From: UBA9300 sp964577305
GTDB taxonomy: Bacteria > Bacteroidota > Bacteroidia > Bacteroidales > VadinHA17
Length of the DNA: 64,000 bases
NCBI GenBank assembly: GCA_964577305.1
Contig: CAZNYS010000009.1
Span: 1-64,000 of the forward strand
Direction: 5' to 3'
A program made the translations under genes and the position numbers. The notes beneath the pieces were generated by a model. It was not told where the DNA came from. It was given only the letters and a program-made list of their open reading frames with translations, and made no database searches. This document shows positions 33,265 through 42,544 of this stretch, piece after piece (the stretch's first letter is position 1; each line of letters begins with the position of its first letter).

Positions 33265-35604
33265 TTATCTTTCACGAATCTTGCTTATCACATTAAGCAG
33301 ATCATCTTGCCTTATTGGTTTGGCAAGGTAATAACTACATCCTGCTTCGAGTGATTTCTCCTTATCACCTAACAAGGCATGAGCAGTTGTTGCTATGATG
33401 GGAATATTATCATTGAATTCACGTATCTTCCTTGTGGCATCCCATCCGTTTATTTCAGGCATTTTCACATCCATCAAAACGAGGTTTATGTCAGGATCTT
33501 CTTTAACTTTCTTTATTGTATCAAAGCCATTGGTTGCACGGGTAACCTTTGCACCGATTCGTAATAAAACTGTTTCCATATACATGAAATTTGCATCATC
33601 ATCCTCAGCAATCAAAACATTAAGGCCTGGATCTATTTTGTAGTCTTTAAAATTCATTTCGGCCACCTTATTTTTTATAATATTCTGTTTAAATTCCTTC
33701 TTATATGGTATTGAAAGATAAAAGGTACTTCCTTCTCTCTCTTTACTTTCGAACCATATTTTACCTCCCAGCATCTCAGTGTAAGATTTAGCTATCGACA
33801 GGCCAAGACCGGAGCCTTCATATGGCCTTGATAAGGCAAGGTCAGCCTGCACAAACCTTTCGAATATTTTTTCCCGGTGGTTTCTGGGAATACCAATACC
33901 TGAATCACTGACAAAAAATATCAATGAGTCATTTTTAATAAAGTTCCCTAATTCAATGCTACCTTTATGAGTAAATTTCACTGCATTCTTCATTAGGTTG
34001 GAAAGGATAGATGTCAATAGATTCCTATCGGTTAATACTTTAAATTGTCCTATTCCTACGTCATTATTAATTATCAGTTTTAAATCTTTTTCATCGGTTT
34101 GTGGTTTGAAGAGATCAAAAAGATATTCAATAATCTCAGGGATATAGGTTTCGGAAAAGTCAGGCTTGATATTTTCCGTTTCGATCTTTGACATTTCAAT
34201 TATGTTGTTGATGGTATCCAGGAGCCTTTGTCCACTCTCTTGCATTGTGCTTATGAAGCTTTCCCTTTCTTTGCTTGTAAGATCAAGCTTCTGCAATAAC
34301 TCCATAAAACCAATTATACTATTCATGGGAGTACGTATCTCATGGCTCATATTGGTAAGGAAATGAGTCTTGAGTCTGCTACTTTCTTCGGCTTTCTGCT
34401 TGGCCAGGATTAGTTCGTTTTCTGAATTTTTACGTTCGGTAATATCGGTTTGTGTTCCCCAAATCCTCAGAAGGCATCCATCTTTAACTATCCCAAGTGT
34501 ATTGTTATTGATGTATTTCCTGTTACCCTTTGAGTCAATCTCCTCTGTTATATTGTTTTCGGTTTTATATCCTGATTTAATGAACTGGCCAGTTACATAG
34601 CGGTTCTGCGGATTATCTTTGGTACCGTAAAAATCAATAATCGTTTTGCCCATGATTTCACTTTCATTTTCGATATCATACATTTTGAGAAAAGCAGGAT
34701 TGCATTCAGCCAGCCGTGATCTTTCGTAAATACAATCAATCTGATCCTCAACAGGCATATCTACCGGAATTGGTAAGGTGAATTCAATTCGATAAACGGC
34801 ATCTGAAACCTGAGATATGAAATTCTTGTAGCGTTCTTCACTTTTATGCAGTGCTTCCTCTGCTTCTTTCTTTTCAGTTATGTCAATAATTGTACCTTCA
34901 AAGTATTTCACCTTATTATTATCATACCTAACTGCCCTGAAGCTGTCGGCTGCCCATATTATCTTACCGTCATAACGACGTAAACGTATTTCATTGCTTA
35001 ATATGATATTTTTCTTATTGAGAAGCTGAAATTCTTTGTTTCTGTCCTGTTGTTCGGGGTAAAGGTCATTTACGTTAGTTTTCAGCAGGGATTTCCTGTC
35101 AGGAAAGCCAAGCAGTCTTACAAGGGCTGGATTTGCATCGATAATACGGCCATCGGGTGTTGTGCGGTAAATACCCTCCACCAGGTTCTCGAACAGTGAG
35201 CGGTATTTTTCTTCACTGGCTTTCATTTTCTCCACAGCCTGCTTGCTTTCGGTAATAGCCTCAATAAGTGTTGCAAGAAAACCTTTTTCATTTGAATAGG
35301 CGAGTACCCTGTACCAGTTACCTGTGGGTTTGAAATGCAGCTCGTGTATATCACTTCCTCCTTCAAAGGCTATTCTGCCATAAACGCTCAAATCAACGAT
35401 GGGCTTAATGTATTCAGGCAAAGTATTATTAACTGTTTTACCAATAATGTGTTTTTCATTCGTGCCGGTTATTTCCTCAAAACGTGAATTAACCTCCAAA
35501 AAACGGAAATCAATAATTTTGCCCTTTTTATCAAGAATAGCTTCCAGGTATGCATAGGCAAGAGGAGAATGATAAATAAGAGACTTATAATCAGGTTGTT
35601 TCAT
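33265..35604 (-). CDS. PAS-domain hybrid histidine kinase
   Basis: A 779-residue soluble sensor kinase with no membrane helix. Three PAS domains (about 5-120, 130-250, 255-395), HisKA with HFLTNMSHEIRTPMNS near 412 (phosphorylated His), HATPase (about 515-640; N-box NLMKNAVKFT, G boxes DSGIGIP and GSGLGLSIAKS) and a C-terminal receiver (about 660-775; acidic EDDD, phospho-acceptor in LMDVKMPE, TTAHA, Lys in LAKPI). It signals from an unknown cytoplasmic cue. No response regulator or output gene is adjacent, apart from the co-directional DUF2784 gene. Confidence 0.93.
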   Translation of the reverse strand: MKQPDYKSLIYHSPLAYAYLEAILDKKGKIIDFRFLEVNSRFEEITGTNEKHIIGKTVNNTLPEYIKPIVDLSVYGRIAFEGGSDIHELHFKPTGNWYRVLAYSNEKGFLATLIEAITESKQAVEKMKASEEKYRSLFENLVEGIYRTTPDGRIIDANPALVRLLGFPDRKSLLKTNVNDLYPEQQDRNKEFQLLNKKNIILSNEIRLRRYDGKIIWAADSFRAVRYDNNKVKYFEGTIIDITEKKEAEEALHKSEERYKNFISQVSDAVYRIEFTLPIPVDMPVEDQIDCIYERSRLAECNPAFLKMYDIENESEIMGKTIIDFYGTKDNPQNRYVTGQFIKSGYKTENNITEEIDSKGNRKYINNNTLGIVKDGCLLRIWGTQTDITERKNSENELILAKQKAEESSRLKTHFLTNMSHEIRTPMNSIIGFMELLQKLDLTSKERESFISTMQESGQRLLDTINNIIEMSKIETENIKPDFSETYIPEIIEYLFDLFKPQTDEKDLKLIINNDVGIGQFKVLTDRNLLTSILSNLMKNAVKFTHKGSIELGNFIKNDSLIFFVSDSGIGIPRNHREKIFERFVQADLALSRPYEGSGLGLSIAKSYTEMLGGKIWFESKEREGSTFYLSIPYKKEFKQNIIKNKVAEMNFKDYKIDPGLNVLIAEDDDANFMYMETVLLRIGAKVTRATNGFDTIKKVKEDPDINLVLMDVKMPEINGWDATRKIREFNDNIPIIATTAHALLGDKEKSLEAGCSYYLAKPIRQDDLLNVISKIRER

Positions 35605-35855
35605 TTATACCAGCAATAAGTTATTTATATCTCTTATAATTAAATTCAATATCATGACGATAAATATAATCAATATGACCTTACTTCTTCTACCTGTTCG
35701 GTGAAATATTTTTCATTAACCCCGTCAGTTTCTTCCCCGCCTTAAACTTATCAGCTATTGAAAACGGGTAATAATTTCAATAAACAGCACAGATATGAAC
35801 AAATAAGTTTCTAAGATCTGTGAAATATTACTGTTCAATTAAAGAAATATCTGAC
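35605..35855. other. Spacer between divergent genes
   Basis: Nothing firm is seen. On the minus strand around 35700-35785, about 25 codons (IADKFKAGKKLTGLMKNISP) resemble the tail of an HU-like or similar small protein, but this is too short to call. Confidence 0.35.
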
Positions 35856-35863
35856 TATATTTG
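35856..35863 (+). promoter_or_regulatory. Candidate -7 promoter element
   Basis: TATATTTG matches TAnnTTTG, 41 bp before the GHL10-like gene. No TTG is seen at the -33 distance (TTC is found instead). Confidence 0.45.
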
Positions 35864-35904
35864 AATAAAATTATCTGAAGTTTAATCAACTAAATTATAA
35901 AGTC

Positions 35905-37032
35905 ATGAAGAAATTTATCCTGCTTATTTCAATTATCCTAATTTTTGCTGCATGCCAGGATAACAAATACAAGATTCCCGTATACGCTTGGGAGTCAGGG
36001 CCCCGCGAAAAATCTGACAAAGAGTTGCTTAAAGAGTTTAAAGATCTGAATAGAAAAGGCATTGACGGATTGATGTATAATGGAGGTCAGGAGGCAGCAA
36101 CTTATGAAAGAGTGGGTGCACTGGCAAAAAAGGCAGGCCTTGAATTCCATGCCTGGATACCGACTATGATACAATCGAAAGAAGGCTTGCTGGATACGAG
36201 CCTGTATGCAATTAACGGGCTCGGGCAATCGGCATGGACACACCCGGCATACGTTCCTTACTATAAGTTCCTCTGTCCTGAAAGAGAGGAAGTGTACGAT
36301 TTCCTGGAAAGAATGTACTCAAAAGTAGCTGATGTTCCTGAGGTTGACGGGATACACCTCGATTATATTCGCTTCCCGGATGTAATACTGGCACGGGGAC
36401 TGTGGGAAAAATACGGACTTGTAATGGACAGGGAGTACCCTCAGTTTGATTATTGCTACTGTGACAGCTGTGTCGCACACTTCAAAGAACAAACAGGCAT
36501 CGACATACTGGAGGTAGAAGACCCTTCACAGGTTGAGGAGTGGAAACAGTTCAGGTATGACCAGATAACAAGCATAGTAAGCAGGCTTTCTGATATGGCA
36601 CACTCAAAGAACAAGGAAATAACAGCAGCTGTTTTCCCGGGACCCAACTCTGTGGCAAAAAAGATAGTACGCCAGGAATGGGATAAGTGGAACATTGATG
36701 CATTCTATCCTATGAACTATAATGATTTTTACCTTGAGGACACTGAATGGATAGGTGAAGTATGTAAAGAAGCAGTTGAAGCAACAGAAGGTAAAGCGCC
36801 AATATACAGCGGGTTATTTATTTGTCCTGATCCGGTTGCGAAAGCAGGGGAGCAAGATCCTGAAAACCACGGCCTGGTACCTGCTGAGATCCCGGATGCC
36901 ATTGAAGAATCAGTAAGAAATGGTGCAACGGGGATATGCCTTTTCACACCCTCAAGAATGACTAAAGAGGGATGGAAGGAATTCAAAAAGGCTATATACC
37001 GCCCACAGGAAGAAAAAACTGAGCTACAATGA
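35905..37032 (+). CDS. GHL10-like (putative glycoside hydrolase) lipoprotein
   Basis: A 375-residue protein with a lipobox (ILIFAAC, Cys near 17) and a TIM-barrel-like body. The strand-end motif VDGIHLDYIRFPD near 150 is typical of GHL10/DUF4015-type putative glycoside hydrolases; AVFPGPNSV, NIDAFYPMNYNDFY and GATGICLFTPSRM follow barrel order. A cysteine pair (CYCDSC near 192) lies in a loop, as in other members. The Asp of the DYIRFPD motif is a catalytic candidate. It shares the 4-bp ATGA overlap with a Memo-like lipoprotein gene, so both are made together. Confidence 0.75.
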   Translation: MKKFILLISIILIFAACQDNKYKIPVYAWESGPREKSDKELLKEFKDLNRKGIDGLMYNGGQEAATYERVGALAKKAGLEFHAWIPTMIQSKEGLLDTSLYAINGLGQSAWTHPAYVPYYKFLCPEREEVYDFLERMYSKVADVPEVDGIHLDYIRFPDVILARGLWEKYGLVMDREYPQFDYCYCDSCVAHFKEQTGIDILEVEDPSQVEEWKQFRYDQITSIVSRLSDMAHSKNKEITAAVFPGPNSVAKKIVRQEWDKWNIDAFYPMNYNDFYLEDTEWIGEVCKEAVEATEGKAPIYSGLFICPDPVAKAGEQDPENHGLVPAEIPDAIEESVRNGATGICLFTPSRMTKEGWKEFKKAIYRPQEEKTELQ

Positions 37033-38096
37033 CCAGGTTATCTATACTTACGGCATGTTGCCTGCTAATATTGGCTGCATGCAATACAGGCCGCAATAAG
37101 GAATTACCAGACAATAAGATAAGACAGCAGGTCGATACCGTTGGTTTTGCTCAATACAGCTGGCAGATAGATAGTGTGATGGAGCGACTTGACCGCAAAG
37201 GCTGGAAAAAACTATCAGGTGATCCATGGAAGCTGGCTATCTGCCCTCATGATGATTATACTTATGTAGGCAAACTTTATCCGGAGGTTTTGCATAATGT
37301 CATGGCGGATAATATATTCATAATCGGAGTGGCTCATAAAGCTGCACAGCTTGGGCTTGAAGGCTATCTAATATTTGACACTCATAACCAATGGTATGGC
37401 CCCTACGGAAATGTTACCGTTTCACCTGCCCGGAATGAAATATTCCAGGCCCTGGGCGAAGAATATGCAATGATAAGCGATACCATGAACATCGTAGAGC
37501 ACTCCCTTGAGTCGATGATCCCTTTTATGCAATATTTTAACAGGAATATTTCAATAATACCCATACTGGTGCCTGCCATGAGCCCGGAAAGGATGAATGA
37601 ATGTGGCAGAGCCCTTGCAAAAGCTATAGAAACCTGTACTGACTTAAGGGAATGGGAATGGGGTAGAGACTTCGCAATAGTTGTTACAACTGATGCAGTA
37701 CACTACGGTAATGAAGAATGGGGCGGAAATGACTATGCCAGGTATGGCTGCGACGACAAAGGAAATGCACGGGCACGGGAGCATGAGCATGAAATAATTG
37801 ACAATTGCCTCAGTGGAGAAGTGAGTCCTGAAAATTTCAGGCGATTCAGTGAGTATACACTTGACAGCACAGATTATCACAATTATAAATGGACCTGGTG
37901 TGGTCGCTATTGTGTCCCGGTAGCCCTCTATACTGCATATTATCTGAATGGCTCCGGTGCGCTGAACGGCGAGTTGATTGATTATTCAACCAGTATTACT
38001 TCGGATCATATACCGGTCAAGGATATCGGCATGGGAACAACAGCAATAGCAACTGATTGCCATTGGGTTGGCTATGCTGCCCTGGGTTACCGGTAG
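37029..38096 (+). CDS. Memo-like protein (AmmeMemoRadiSam system protein B family), lipoprotein
   Basis: A 355-residue Memo-family protein, a fold related to class III ring-opening dioxygenases. It has a lipobox (LLILAAC, Cys near 18), AICPHDDYTYVGKLYPEVL near 75 (metal-site His), GVAHKAAQLGLEG near 105, PILVPAMSP near 180 and VVTTDAVHYG near 220. Usually this family accompanies AMMECR1 and radical-SAM genes; neither is present here. Instead it overlaps a GHL10-like lipoprotein gene by 4 bp, and both are exported. A role in envelope carbohydrate handling is possible but unproven. Confidence 0.75.
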   Translation: MTRLSILTACCLLILAACNTGRNKELPDNKIRQQVDTVGFAQYSWQIDSVMERLDRKGWKKLSGDPWKLAICPHDDYTYVGKLYPEVLHNVMADNIFIIGVAHKAAQLGLEGYLIFDTHNQWYGPYGNVTVSPARNEIFQALGEEYAMISDTMNIVEHSLESMIPFMQYFNRNISIIPILVPAMSPERMNECGRALAKAIETCTDLREWEWGRDFAIVVTTDAVHYGNEEWGGNDYARYGCDDKGNARAREHEHEIIDNCLSGEVSPENFRRFSEYTLDSTDYHNYKWTWCGRYCVPVALYTAYYLNGSGALNGELIDYSTSITSDHIPVKDIGMGTTAIATDCHWVGYAALGYR

Positions 38097-38180
38097 GATG
38101 ATTTCAGATTTAAGGTTTTAAGATTTGAGAATTAAGATTTCAGAGGTTTGAATGCCTGCCAGGCGGCAGGCAGGTTTGAG

Positions 38181-38450
38181 ATGTTTGAATGTTTGATAAG
38201 AGAAGCTTTATCAACTTTATCAATTTTCCTTAGCCTTAGCCTAAACCTTTGCCTTTTTTCAGGAAATGTATCAGCACAGTGTGCAACAGATGTTGAAGAG
38301 GAAAAATCTTCTGACATTGTTGATCTTGCCGTTTCTACTGAATTTCTCAGCACTCTGGTTGCTGCAGTAAAAGCAGGCGACCTGGTTGAGACTCTCAAGG
38401 GAGATGGACCTTTTACGGTATTTGTAGTTCTATACGTTGATTATATATAA
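38181..38450 (+). pseudogene. Fasciclin-domain protein remnant
   Basis: The segment SSDIVDLAVSTEFLSTLVAA, continuing VKAGDLVETLKGDGPFTVF (about 38310-38425), is the start of a fasciclin domain. The frame then leaves the family (VVLYVDYI) and stops, where intact proteins continue for about 100 residues. The upstream signal-like stretch is made by a CCTTAG tract and may not be original. A good terminator follows at 38467, as if the gene's own end had survived a deletion of its body. Confidence 0.7.
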
Positions 38451-38466
38451 TTTTTGCTTTAGGATG

Positions 38467-38493
38467 AAGGTGCAGTTTTCTGCACCTTTTTTT
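38467..38493 (+). terminator. Rho-independent terminator
   Basis: AAGGTGCAG-TTTT-CTGCACCTT (38467-38488) is a perfect 9-bp stem with a 4-base loop and ends in a run of T. It is the clearest intrinsic terminator in the window and follows the fasciclin remnant. Confidence 0.8.
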
Positions 38494-38590
38494 ATGAATG
38501 TATTCAAATCTGGCTAAACTCCTCGAATTATACCAAGATATTTTTTTTTGTAAATTAGCGTCTGATAACTTACAAAAACCATCACAAGAA

Positions 38591-39955
38591 ATGCATACAG
38601 CTAAAAGAACAAAAACATGGAAGAGAATAATATATGGTATTTTAACATTGTTGCTGGCAATAATTATTGCCGCTTCAATATACCTTAATTCGCTGATGCC
38701 TATAATTACTGGCTATGCCGCGAAGAATCTATGTTCAGCAGTATTTATATCTGAAAGAAACCAGGAGGATGTTGAATCCCTTGATCTTGACTTTTCTTTT
38801 ATCAGCTATGTCAAGAGCAGGGTGGATACAGTTAATAAAACTGTTACCAGCAGGTTTCTGTGGGGTAAGTCGACTGCTTTCTACAGGGAAGGATTCGGTG
38901 CTACACTATTGCAGGAGAAGGATATTGAAGATCTTAGGTCAATTGAGTTTCCTGATATATCAGCTGATTACAGCGGCGATACCCTCATCTGGCCAATGGG
39001 TGATATAATCCAGGATAGCATCACAGGAATCGACAGGGATGCCCTGGATGAAATTTCAAATAAATTAATAAACGAAAATGCATATGGCGGAACAGCATTT
39101 GCCTTCATGGTTTTGCATAAAGGAATTCCCGTTGCCGAAGCATATAAACCCCAATTTAATGAAGATACACGATTCCTGAGCTGGTCAATGGCCAAGTCGG
39201 TTACAAATACACTGGCTGGCATAATGGTTAGGGACAGTATACTTGCCCTGGACAGAAAGGAATTGCTGCCAGAATGGTCAGATGACGGTCGCAACAACAT
39301 TACACTGAACAACCTCTTGCAAATGCAGAGCGGACTGGAATGGAATGAAGATTACGGTAACAGGTCTGATGTAACAGTTATGCTTCATTGTGAACCTGAT
39401 TTTGCAGAATATTCATATACCAGGCCTTTGGAGTATGATCCTGGAACACACTGGTATTATTCTTCAGGTACAGCAAATATTGTCAGTTACATAATACGCC
39501 GACAGTTTGAGACTGATAACACGTATTATTCTTTTCCAGATAAAGAATTATTTTATAAAATAGGGATAACTGATGCCGTTTTCGAGCCGGATGAATCAGG
39601 TACTCTTGTGGGATCATCGTACCTGTATATGACAGCCCGTGATTATGCTCGGTTTGCCCTCTTATACATACAGGATGGTAAATTTGAAGGCAATCAGATA
39701 CTTCCTGAAGGATGGGTTGATTATACCGTCAGCCAGGCATCAGACAGCAAGGGTGAATATGGGGCACTCTTCTGGCTCAATATGGGAAACAGAATTGAAC
39801 TTGCCCCAGAAGATATGTATATGTGTATAGGTCACGACGGTCAGCGTATATTCATTATCCCATCCCTTGATATTATTGCAGTGGTACTGGGTTATTCACC
39901 TGATGATTCAATGGATTTTAATCAACTACTGGCAGATATCATTGAGACCCTCTAA
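38591..39955 (+). CDS. Serine hydrolase (beta-lactamase family), membrane-anchored
   Basis: About 454 residues from the ATG at 38591; the open frame from 38498 reads through spacer. One membrane helix near 12-35 (IIYGILTLLLAIIIAASIYL) anchors it with the catalytic domain outside. SxxK is in LSWSMAKSVTNTLAG near 200, the Tyr motif in HWYYSSGTANIVSY near 285, and a C-terminal CIGHDGQRIFIIP (HxG) near 420. It is likely an esterase or peptidase. It lies 12 bp before the GH3-family gene, suggesting an operon. Confidence 0.82.
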   Translation: MHTAKRTKTWKRIIYGILTLLLAIIIAASIYLNSLMPIITGYAAKNLCSAVFISERNQEDVESLDLDFSFISYVKSRVDTVNKTVTSRFLWGKSTAFYREGFGATLLQEKDIEDLRSIEFPDISADYSGDTLIWPMGDIIQDSITGIDRDALDEISNKLINENAYGGTAFAFMVLHKGIPVAEAYKPQFNEDTRFLSWSMAKSVTNTLAGIMVRDSILALDRKELLPEWSDDGRNNITLNNLLQMQSGLEWNEDYGNRSDVTVMLHCEPDFAEYSYTRPLEYDPGTHWYYSSGTANIVSYIIRRQFETDNTYYSFPDKELFYKIGITDAVFEPDESGTLVGSSYLYMTARDYARFALLYIQDGKFEGNQILPEGWVDYTVSQASDSKGEYGALFWLNMGNRIELAPEDMYMCIGHDGQRIFIIPSLDIIAVVLGYSPDDSMDFNQLLADIIETL

Positions 39956-39967
39956 AGAAAGTACCAG

Positions 39968-41482
39968 ATGCCCACATTCGGAAGGATAATAAAGAGACCC
40001 GGCAAACGCAGGAAGAACCTGATGAAAGCAAGTGGCCAGTATTCCACCCTCCAGGAGATAAGCCTTATTGAATTATTGAAAAAAGCACATAATACAAGGT
40101 TCGGAAAACACTACCGGTTTAAAGAAATATTAAGCTCTGAAAACATCGTGGATACTTTCAGAACTTCTGTTCCGATCTTTGACTATGAAACCATTTTCAG
40201 TGACTGGTGGTATCGCTTACTTGAAGGTGAAAATAATATATGCTGGCCGGGTAAGGTGTCATATTTTGCCCTTACCTCGGGCACATCAAATGATTCAAGC
40301 AAAAGAGTACCCGTAACGGGAGATATGATATCTGCAATGAGGAAAACAGCTCTGAGGCAATTGGTTGTTCTGGGTGATCTGAATCTTCCATCAGATGTCT
40401 TCCAGAAAAGCCTGTTAATGGTGGGCGGAAGCACATCACTTCTCAGGAAGAAAGGTTATTTTGAAGGTGATCTTAGCGGGATAATGGCCAAGAAGATGCC
40501 AAAATGGGTCTACAGGTTCTATAAACCAGGCCTGAGAATTGCAGGTGAGCGCGATTGGAATACCAAGATGGAAAAGATAGTTAAGAAAGCCCGGCGCTGG
40601 GATGTTCTGGGTGTGGCAGGTGTACCATCATGGATACAGATAATGCTCGAGAAAATAGTCGATCATTATGAAATAAAAAATATTCATGAGCTATGGCCTG
40701 ATCTTATTGCATATTCCTGGGGTGGAGTGAATATCGGGCCATATCGCAGCAGTTTTGAGAAACTGCTGGGAAAACCTGTCTGCTATCTTGAAACATACCT
40801 CGCATCAGAAGGATTTATTGCTTATCAGCATAGTGCAAATACCCATATGCAGCTTGTGTTTGATAATGGTATATTCTTCGAGTTCATTCCTTATAATGAT
40901 AATAATTTCCATTCTGATGGCAGCATGAAAGAGAATCCAGAAGTTCTTTTGTTGCCGGAGATACAGGAAGGGATAGAATATGCCCTTCTTATAAGTACCT
41001 GTGCAGGTGCGTGGAGGTATCTTATAGGTGACACTGTCAGGTTTCTGAATACAGAGAAGTATGAAATGATTATCACGGGACGCACAAAGCATACACTTAA
41101 CCTTTGCGGGGAACATCTTTCGGTTGATAATATGAATATGGCCATAGAATGGCTGAGCCGGGAATTTAATGTGGAAATAAGGGAGTACACGGTAGCCGGT
41201 ATTAAGCATAATAATTACTTTGCACATAAATGGTATATCGGTACAAATAATAAGGCAATAAACAGGAATAAACTAAAAGATATGCTTGATAAAAAACTGA
41301 TGGAGTTGAACGACGATTACCGTACAGAAAGATCCGCTGCGCTTAAGGAAATATTCGTGGAGCTACTACCCATTTCAACATTCTATGATTTCCTGCGGCA
41401 AAAAGGCAAGGAGGGAGGCCAGCATAAGTTTCCAAGAGTTATTAATCAACTCATTGAAGAATGGGAACAATTTCTATCTTGA
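39968..41482 (+). CDS. GH3 auxin-responsive promoter family protein (acyl-adenylating enzyme fold)
   Basis: A 504-residue GH3-family protein of the ANL adenylate-forming superfamily. Motifs: FALTSGTSNDSSKRVPVT near 97 (P-loop-like ATP motif), PDLIAYSWGGVNIGPYRS, CYLETYLASEGFIAYQ near 275, and YLIGDTVRFLNTEKYEMIITGRTKHTLNLCGEHLS near 355 (hinge). Plant members join amino acids to hormones; bacterial members are not well characterised. The 12-bp gap to the serine hydrolase suggests both act on the same amide or ester type of compound (inference). Confidence 0.88.
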   Translation: MPTFGRIIKRPGKRRKNLMKASGQYSTLQEISLIELLKKAHNTRFGKHYRFKEILSSENIVDTFRTSVPIFDYETIFSDWWYRLLEGENNICWPGKVSYFALTSGTSNDSSKRVPVTGDMISAMRKTALRQLVVLGDLNLPSDVFQKSLLMVGGSTSLLRKKGYFEGDLSGIMAKKMPKWVYRFYKPGLRIAGERDWNTKMEKIVKKARRWDVLGVAGVPSWIQIMLEKIVDHYEIKNIHELWPDLIAYSWGGVNIGPYRSSFEKLLGKPVCYLETYLASEGFIAYQHSANTHMQLVFDNGIFFEFIPYNDNNFHSDGSMKENPEVLLLPEIQEGIEYALLISTCAGAWRYLIGDTVRFLNTEKYEMIITGRTKHTLNLCGEHLSVDNMNMAIEWLSREFNVEIREYTVAGIKHNNYFAHKWYIGTNNKAINRNKLKDMLDKKLMELNDDYRTERSAALKEIFVELLPISTFYDFLRQKGKEGGQHKFPRVINQLIEEWEQFLS

Positions 41483-41624
41483 CTCACCTTTCCTTATTTC
41501 GTATTATTTTATATATTTACTTTGATGTTCCCTTTTTATGCTCTCATTGGCCGACCTTGATATATTCACAGATCGGCATATTTAATATTTTGAATAACTT
41601 CTGTTAACCACTTAAAAAACCTAT

Positions 41625-42167
41625 ATGCAGAATCCTACATGCAAGCATCAATGGGAAATGGTAAATATCCGTCCCGGTTATATTCTTACAGAAACATGTC
41701 ATAAGTGCCAGCTCGTATCATCTTATTTTTCCTTTGAGGATTACCCCCCTTTCGAGGAGTACAAGGATGGTGAACACTTCTGGAACGTTATGGACAGTGT
41801 TCAATCGGTTTCGTTCGATCTTAGATGTAAAGAATGCAATATCCTTGTTTCTTTTAATGAACTGTCAAGCCTTATGCTCTGCACTGGTTGTCGCGACGAT
41901 TGCAGGGTGAATGATCTGATACTTGAATATTCAAGTCAGAACATTGCGCTTTATGTCGCATTCGGGTTTAAACCGGTTAACGAGAAAAAACAGCTCAGCC
42001 CAGAGCAGATATCAGTACTTGAAGATTACTATAACCAGATAAGAAAATCTTCAGGTACTTCAATACGAATTGTGTCTTTTGATATGATAGATGATCTGGA
42101 TTCATGCACAGGTGAGTATATTATGGACAGGCATCTATTATCCCTCACACCTATCGAGAATAAATAA
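41625..42167 (+). CDS. Zinc-ribbon-like protein, first gene of the redox cluster
   Basis: A 180-residue soluble protein with paired cysteines: CKHQW with ETCHKCQ (about residues 5-26), CKEC near 67, and CTGCRDDC near 87. They could form two zinc ribbons or bind iron-sulfur clusters. The C-terminal half (about 100-180) has no cysteines apart from one near the end and no recognised family. It lies 32 bp before the DRTGG gene and has a 142-bp AT-rich spacer upstream, so it is probably the first gene of the operon up to 51501. Function unknown. Confidence 0.6.
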   Translation: MQNPTCKHQWEMVNIRPGYILTETCHKCQLVSSYFSFEDYPPFEEYKDGEHFWNVMDSVQSVSFDLRCKECNILVSFNELSSLMLCTGCRDDCRVNDLILEYSSQNIALYVAFGFKPVNEKKQLSPEQISVLEDYYNQIRKSSGTSIRIVSFDMIDDLDSCTGEYIMDRHLLSLTPIENK

Positions 42168-42199
42168 AATAACTAATAAATACCATTTAAGACATTATT

Positions 42200-42529
42200 A
42201 TGAAACTAAAAGAGATTATTGAAAAATTATCCCTTAAAGTGCTTACCAATCTTGAAGATAAGGAAGTAACAGGTGTATATATCTCTGACATGCTTTCTGA
42301 TGTCATGAGCAAAGCAAAGCCCGGAAATCTATGGGTAACTATCCAGACCCATAAAAATATAGTAGCTGCTGCAAACCTGATAGATATCTCGGCAGTAATA
42401 ATTTCCCAGGGCACTAATGTTCCGGAAGATACTATTGAACTTGCTAACCGCTATAAGGTAGTGATCCTTAGCACAGATGATTCTACCTTTGCTCTGGGGG
42501 GCAAACTTTACCAGGAAGGAATAGAATAG
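42200..42529 (+). CDS. DRTGG-domain protein
   Basis: A 109-residue stand-alone DRTGG-like domain: LKEIIEKLSLKVLTNLEDKEVTGVYISDMLSDVM start, GNLWVTIQTHKNIVAAANLIDISAVIIS centre. DRTGG domains occur with CBS and HPr-kinase-like proteins and are thought to bind a nucleotide. A second copy is fused to an ATPase in the next gene, 15 bp downstream. Similar DRTGG/ATPase gene sets precede HydABC hydrogenase genes in Thermotoga and clostridia (from memory), so a role in regulating the complex is likely. Confidence 0.75.
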   Translation: MKLKEIIEKLSLKVLTNLEDKEVTGVYISDMLSDVMSKAKPGNLWVTIQTHKNIVAAANLIDISAVIISQGTNVPEDTIELANRYKVVILSTDDSTFALGGKLYQEGIE

Positions 42530-42544
42530 ATAATACAGAAATAT

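Noticed and set aside
35690..35785. Minus-strand fragment resembling the tail of an HU-like protein
   Set aside because: Only about 25 codons, no start, and weak similarity from memory; not enough to call a pseudogene.
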